Of a stretch of 6,086 nucleotides of DNA, positions 3,350 through 6,086 are shown piece after piece. Below the pieces are notes generated by a model. The model had not been told where the DNA came from. It was given only the letters and a program-made list of their open reading frames with translations, and did no database searches. Position 1 is the first letter of the stretch; each line of letters begins with the position of its first letter. A program made the translations under genes and the position numbers. This DNA comes from an uncultured Sphingomonas sp. (GTDB taxonomy: Bacteria > Pseudomonadota > Alphaproteobacteria > Sphingomonadales > Sphingomonadaceae), in the NCBI RefSeq assembly GCF_936927845.1, contig NZ_CAKZHV010000019.1:1-6086 (forward strand), written 5' to 3'.

Positions 3350-6086
3350 ATGCCGACCAAGACCATCCTGTCGCCAGCACAGCGTGCGGCGATCTTCGAT
3401 CCGCCTCCGGATCGTGCGACGATCGAAAGGCTCTACACGCTTGGTCCCGACGATCTGGCGCAGGTGGCGCGGCGCCGGCGCGGCGCCAACCGGATCGGCT
3501 ATGCGGTGCAGCTCTGCTACCTACGCCATCCCGGGCGCGGTCTACTGATGGGCGAGAATGTGCCCGATACCATGCTGGAGCTGCTCGCCGACCAGATCGG
3601 TTGCGCCGCAGACGACTTCACCGCCTATGCCATGCGCCTCACTACGCTGCGCGAACACCGTGCCGAGATCGAAGCCCTGCTCGGTCTTCGTGCCTTCGCG
3701 CGGGTGGACGTGCGAGCGATGCTCGCGCTGGGATCGGAGATCGCCGCCTCGACCGATAGGGGCGAAGTGATCGTCACCGGGATGGTTGATCGCCTGCGGA
3801 CGGATCGGATCGTGCTGCCGGCGGCATCGACGCTGGAACGGCTCGCGCTCATTGTGCGGGCAAGGGCGCGCAAAGAGGCTCATGCCAACCTGATCCGCGA
3901 CTGTTCGGCCGAGCAGGAAGCCGCACTCGAACATCTGATCGCCTCCGACGACCACGGCCGCACCCGGCTCGGGTGGATACGCGAATGGCCGGAAGCACCA
4001 TCAGCCGCCAACCTGAAGGGGATCATCGAACGGCTCGACGCGGTGCGCGACATCGGGATCGTGGCCGATCGGGCACGGCGCATCCATGCCGCCCGCTATG
4101 CCGTCATCGCGCGAACCGCCGGCATCGCCACCGCACAGCACCTGCGGCGTCTCGAACGCCCGCGCCGCCTCGCCATGCTCGTCGCTTACATGATCGAGAT
4201 GGAGGCGGCGCTGACCGACGCCGCGCTGGTCATGGTAGAGAAGATGGTGGGCGCGCTGTTCCGCCGTGCCGACCGCACCCGCTCCGATCGACTGCTCGGC
4301 CAGGCACGGATGCTGAAGGACACGGCGCGTTTCCATGCCCGGCTCGGTCGCCTACTGGTCGATGCCCGTGTGAGTGGGCGCGATGCGTTCGGCGCGATCG
4401 ACGCGAAGCTGGGCTGGAACCAGCTCGAACGCAGCATCCGCTTAGCCGAGGATCTGACGCGCTCGGCCGACGACGGGCTGGAGGAAGTGGTCGAACGCTA
4501 TCCCGCCGTGCGGCGGTTCGCCCCGACGTTTCTCGCCGCCTTCACCTTCCGCACCGCGCGATCGGGCGATCCGCTGCTCGGTGCGATCGAGGTACTGCGC
4601 ACGATGTACCGCGACGGTCGATCGGTCCTGCCGAAGCGGGTGCCGACCAGCTTCATCAAGCCGCGCTGGCGCAAGGTGGTGCAGCCGGCGGAAGGAACGA
4701 TCGACCGGCGCGCCTACGAGATCGCGGTGATCGTCCACCTGCGCGAACGCCTCGGGTCGGGCAGCATCTGGGTGGACGGCAGCCGCGCCTATCGCACGCT
4801 CGACGACTATCAGCTGCCCGTGCCCGCCTTCGAGGCGATGCGCACGAGCGGCGATCTACGCCTGGCTGTGCCGACCGACTTTCCCGAATGGCACAAGGAA
4901 CGCCGCACCCTGCTGACCCGGCGCATGACGGAGGTGGAACGCGCAGCCGCAGCGGGCGAGCTGGTCGACGTGACGATCGACCGCGGGCAGTTGCTCATAT
5001 CGCCGATCCGGCGATCTCCGTCCGACGATGCCGAGGCGCAGAAGGCCCGGCTCTACGCGATGCTGCCGCGCGTCCGCATCACCGACCTGTTGGTCGAGGT
5101 CGCCGCATGGTCGGGTTTCGCAGACCGTTTCGTCCATGCGCGCAGCGGCGCACCCGCCTCCGACCAGTCCGCGCTGATGGGCGCAATCCTCGCCGATGCG
5201 ACCAATCTCGGCCTCGGCCGCATGGCGGAAAGCTCGCGCGGGCTGACGTTGCCTCGCCTGCGCTGGACGGCCGAATGGCATGTGCGCGACGAAACCTATC
5301 TGTCGGCGCTGGCGGCGATCGTCGATTGCCATACTGCGCATCCGCTCGCCCAAGTCTGGGGGCCGGGCGACACCTCGTCATCGGACGGCCAGTTCTTCCG
5401 TGCCGGCGGTCAGGGCGAAGCGCGCGCCGATCGCAACGCCCGCTATGGCACCGAACCAGGCGTCCTGTTCTACACCCATGTCACAGACCGCTTCACGCCG
5501 TTCCATACCAAGGTTATCGCCGCCAATGCTGGCGAGGCGGCGCACGTCCTCGATGGCCTGCTCGACCATGAGAGCGAGCTGGTGATCCGCGAACATGCGA
5601 CCGACACCGCCGGCGCGGTCGATCACGTCTTTGGGCTATGCCATCTGCTCGGCTTCCGCTTCGCGCCGCGCATCCGCGACCTCAACGAGCGCCGACTGTA
5701 TGGCTTGTCGCCGCTCGACCCGTGGTCGACGCTGCGCCCGCTCGTCGCCGGCCCGGTCAATGTGCGGGCGATCGAAGAGAACTGGGACGAAACCCTGCGC
5801 CTTGCCGCCTCGATCCGCGCCGGCACCGTCAGCGCCTCGGTCATGCTGCGCAAGCTGGCGGGTTTCCCGCGTCAGAACCCCGTCGCCCGCGCCCTGCGCG
5901 AAATCGGACGGGTGGAGCGCACCCTGTTCATGCTCGACTGGTTCGACGATCCCGACCAGCGGCGCCGCACCGGCAGCATCCTCAACAAGGGGGAAGCCCG
6001 CAACGCGCTCGCCCGCGCGATCTTCTTCAATCGCCTCGGCGAACTGCGCGACCGCACCTTCGAGAACCAGCGCCATCGCGCCTCCG
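3350..6086 (+). CDS. tnpA: Tn3-family transposase (3' end cut by window)
   Basis: This is the DDE transposase of replicative transposition, which binds the terminal inverted repeats and transfers strands to the target. From the ATG at 3350, preceded by AGGA at 5-nt spacing, the frame stays open for 912 codons to the window edge. The N-terminal part, starting MPTKTILSPAQRAAIFDPP, resembles the DUF4158-type domain of Tn3 transposases (about 1-165). The C-terminal part is the Tn3 DDE catalytic domain (from about 570). The catalytic residues are D679 (TSSSDGQFF), D752 (HATDTAGAVDHVFGL) and E882 (ILNKGEARNALARAIFF). Family members are usually about 960-1000 residues, so roughly 50-80 residues lie beyond the window. 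No frameshift or stop is seen, so the enzyme looks intact. An in-frame GTG at 3332 is a less likely start because it lacks a ribosome binding site. A long shadow frame on the same strand (3973-5571) is not a gene. Confidence 0.96.
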   Translation, partial: MPTKTILSPAQRAAIFDPPPDRATIERLYTLGPDDLAQVARRRRGANRIGYAVQLCYLRHPGRGLLMGENVPDTMLELLADQIGCAADDFTAYAMRLTTLREHRAEIEALLGLRAFARVDVRAMLALGSEIAASTDRGEVIVTGMVDRLRTDRIVLPAASTLERLALIVRARARKEAHANLIRDCSAEQEAALEHLIASDDHGRTRLGWIREWPEAPSAANLKGIIERLDAVRDIGIVADRARRIHAARYAVIARTAGIATAQHLRRLERPRRLAMLVAYMIEMEAALTDAALVMVEKMVGALFRRADRTRSDRLLGQARMLKDTARFHARLGRLLVDARVSGRDAFGAIDAKLGWNQLERSIRLAEDLTRSADDGLEEVVERYPAVRRFAPTFLAAFTFRTARSGDPLLGAIEVLRTMYRDGRSVLPKRVPTSFIKPRWRKVVQPAEGTIDRRAYEIAVIVHLRERLGSGSIWVDGSRAYRTLDDYQLPVPAFEAMRTSGDLRLAVPTDFPEWHKERRTLLTRRMTEVERAAAAGELVDVTIDRGQLLISPIRRSPSDDAEAQKARLYAMLPRVRITDLLVEVAAWSGFADRFVHARSGAPASDQSALMGAILADATNLGLGRMAESSRGLTLPRLRWTAEWHVRDETYLSALAAIVDCHTAHPLAQVWGPGDTSSSDGQFFRAGGQGEARADRNARYGTEPGVLFYTHVTDRFTPFHTKVIAANAGEAAHVLDGLLDHESELVIREHATDTAGAVDHVFGLCHLLGFRFAPRIRDLNERRLYGLSPLDPWSTLRPLVAGPVNVRAIEENWDETLRLAASIRAGTVSASVMLRKLAGFPRQNPVARALREIGRVERTLFMLDWFDDPDQRRRTGSILNKGEARNALARAIFFNRLGELRDRTFENQRHRAS

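Larger units (their letters stand above)
2588..6086. mobile_element. Tn3-family transposon, recombination half (partial)
   Basis: Divergent tnpR (serine resolvase) and tnpA (Tn3-type DDE transposase) flank a spacer suitable for a res site. This is the Tn3-subgroup layout for replicative transposition followed by cointegrate resolution. The right end is cut by the window edge before the end of tnpA, so the right inverted repeat is not visible. No clear 38-bp left repeat (GGGG to TAAG type) was seen next to tnpR. The left boundary given here is therefore only the end of tnpR, and the true element may extend left over the metabolic genes and beyond position 1. Confidence 0.85.

Noticed and set aside
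3973..5571. Long open frame of 532 codons on the plus strand inside tnpA
   Set aside because: It is Arg/Ala/Pro-rich with no recognisable domain and lies out of frame within the clearly real transposase, as expected for GC-rich shadow frames.

Overview
The window is GC-rich (clearly above 60% by eye) with proteobacterial-style genes. The GC-biased third codon positions and the type of Tn3-family transposase and resolvase suggest an alphaproteobacterium, perhaps a sphingomonad. That placement is an inference from family resemblance, not a search result. No RNA gene, CRISPR array or replication origin was seen, and no stretch over 300 bases lacks a gene.

Left part (1-2582): a small metabolic module. 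A LysR-type regulator (52-936, minus) is divergent from a two-gene operon on the plus strand. The operon has a Cys-free carboxymuconolactone decarboxylase (CMD) family protein (1028-1405) and a 394-residue two-domain protein (1398-2582). That protein joins an N-terminal SnoaL/NTF2-like domain to a C-terminal alpha/beta hydrolase with an intact Ser-Asp-His triad. The two reading frames overlap by 8 nt, so translation is probably coupled. The 91-bp divergent spacer carries dyads that fit LysR-type T-N11-A operators. CMD plus a hydrolase recalls the lactone decarboxylation and enol-lactone hydrolysis steps of the beta-ketoadipate pathway, but the true substrate cannot be read from the sequence.

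Right part (2588-6086): the recombination half of a Tn3-family transposon. A serine resolvase gene (tnpR, minus) and a transposase gene (tnpA, plus, cut by the window end) diverge from a spacer of about 130 bp that should hold the res site. TnpA has all three catalytic acidic residues (D679, D752, E882) and no interruption over 912 codons, so it looks functional as far as it can be seen.

Junction: the hydrolase and resolvase stop codons converge with only 5 bp between them, and no recognisable Tn3 terminal inverted repeat lies there. The simplest reading is that the LysR-CMD-hydrolase module is passenger DNA inside the transposon, with its left end beyond position 1. The alternative is that the transposon end is degenerate or lost.

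The most distinctive non-coding signal is in the tnpA leader. A CCTGTT segment can pair either with an upstream AACAGG or with a downstream AACAGG that contains the tnpA ribosome binding site. These two mutually exclusive hairpins could gate transposase translation.
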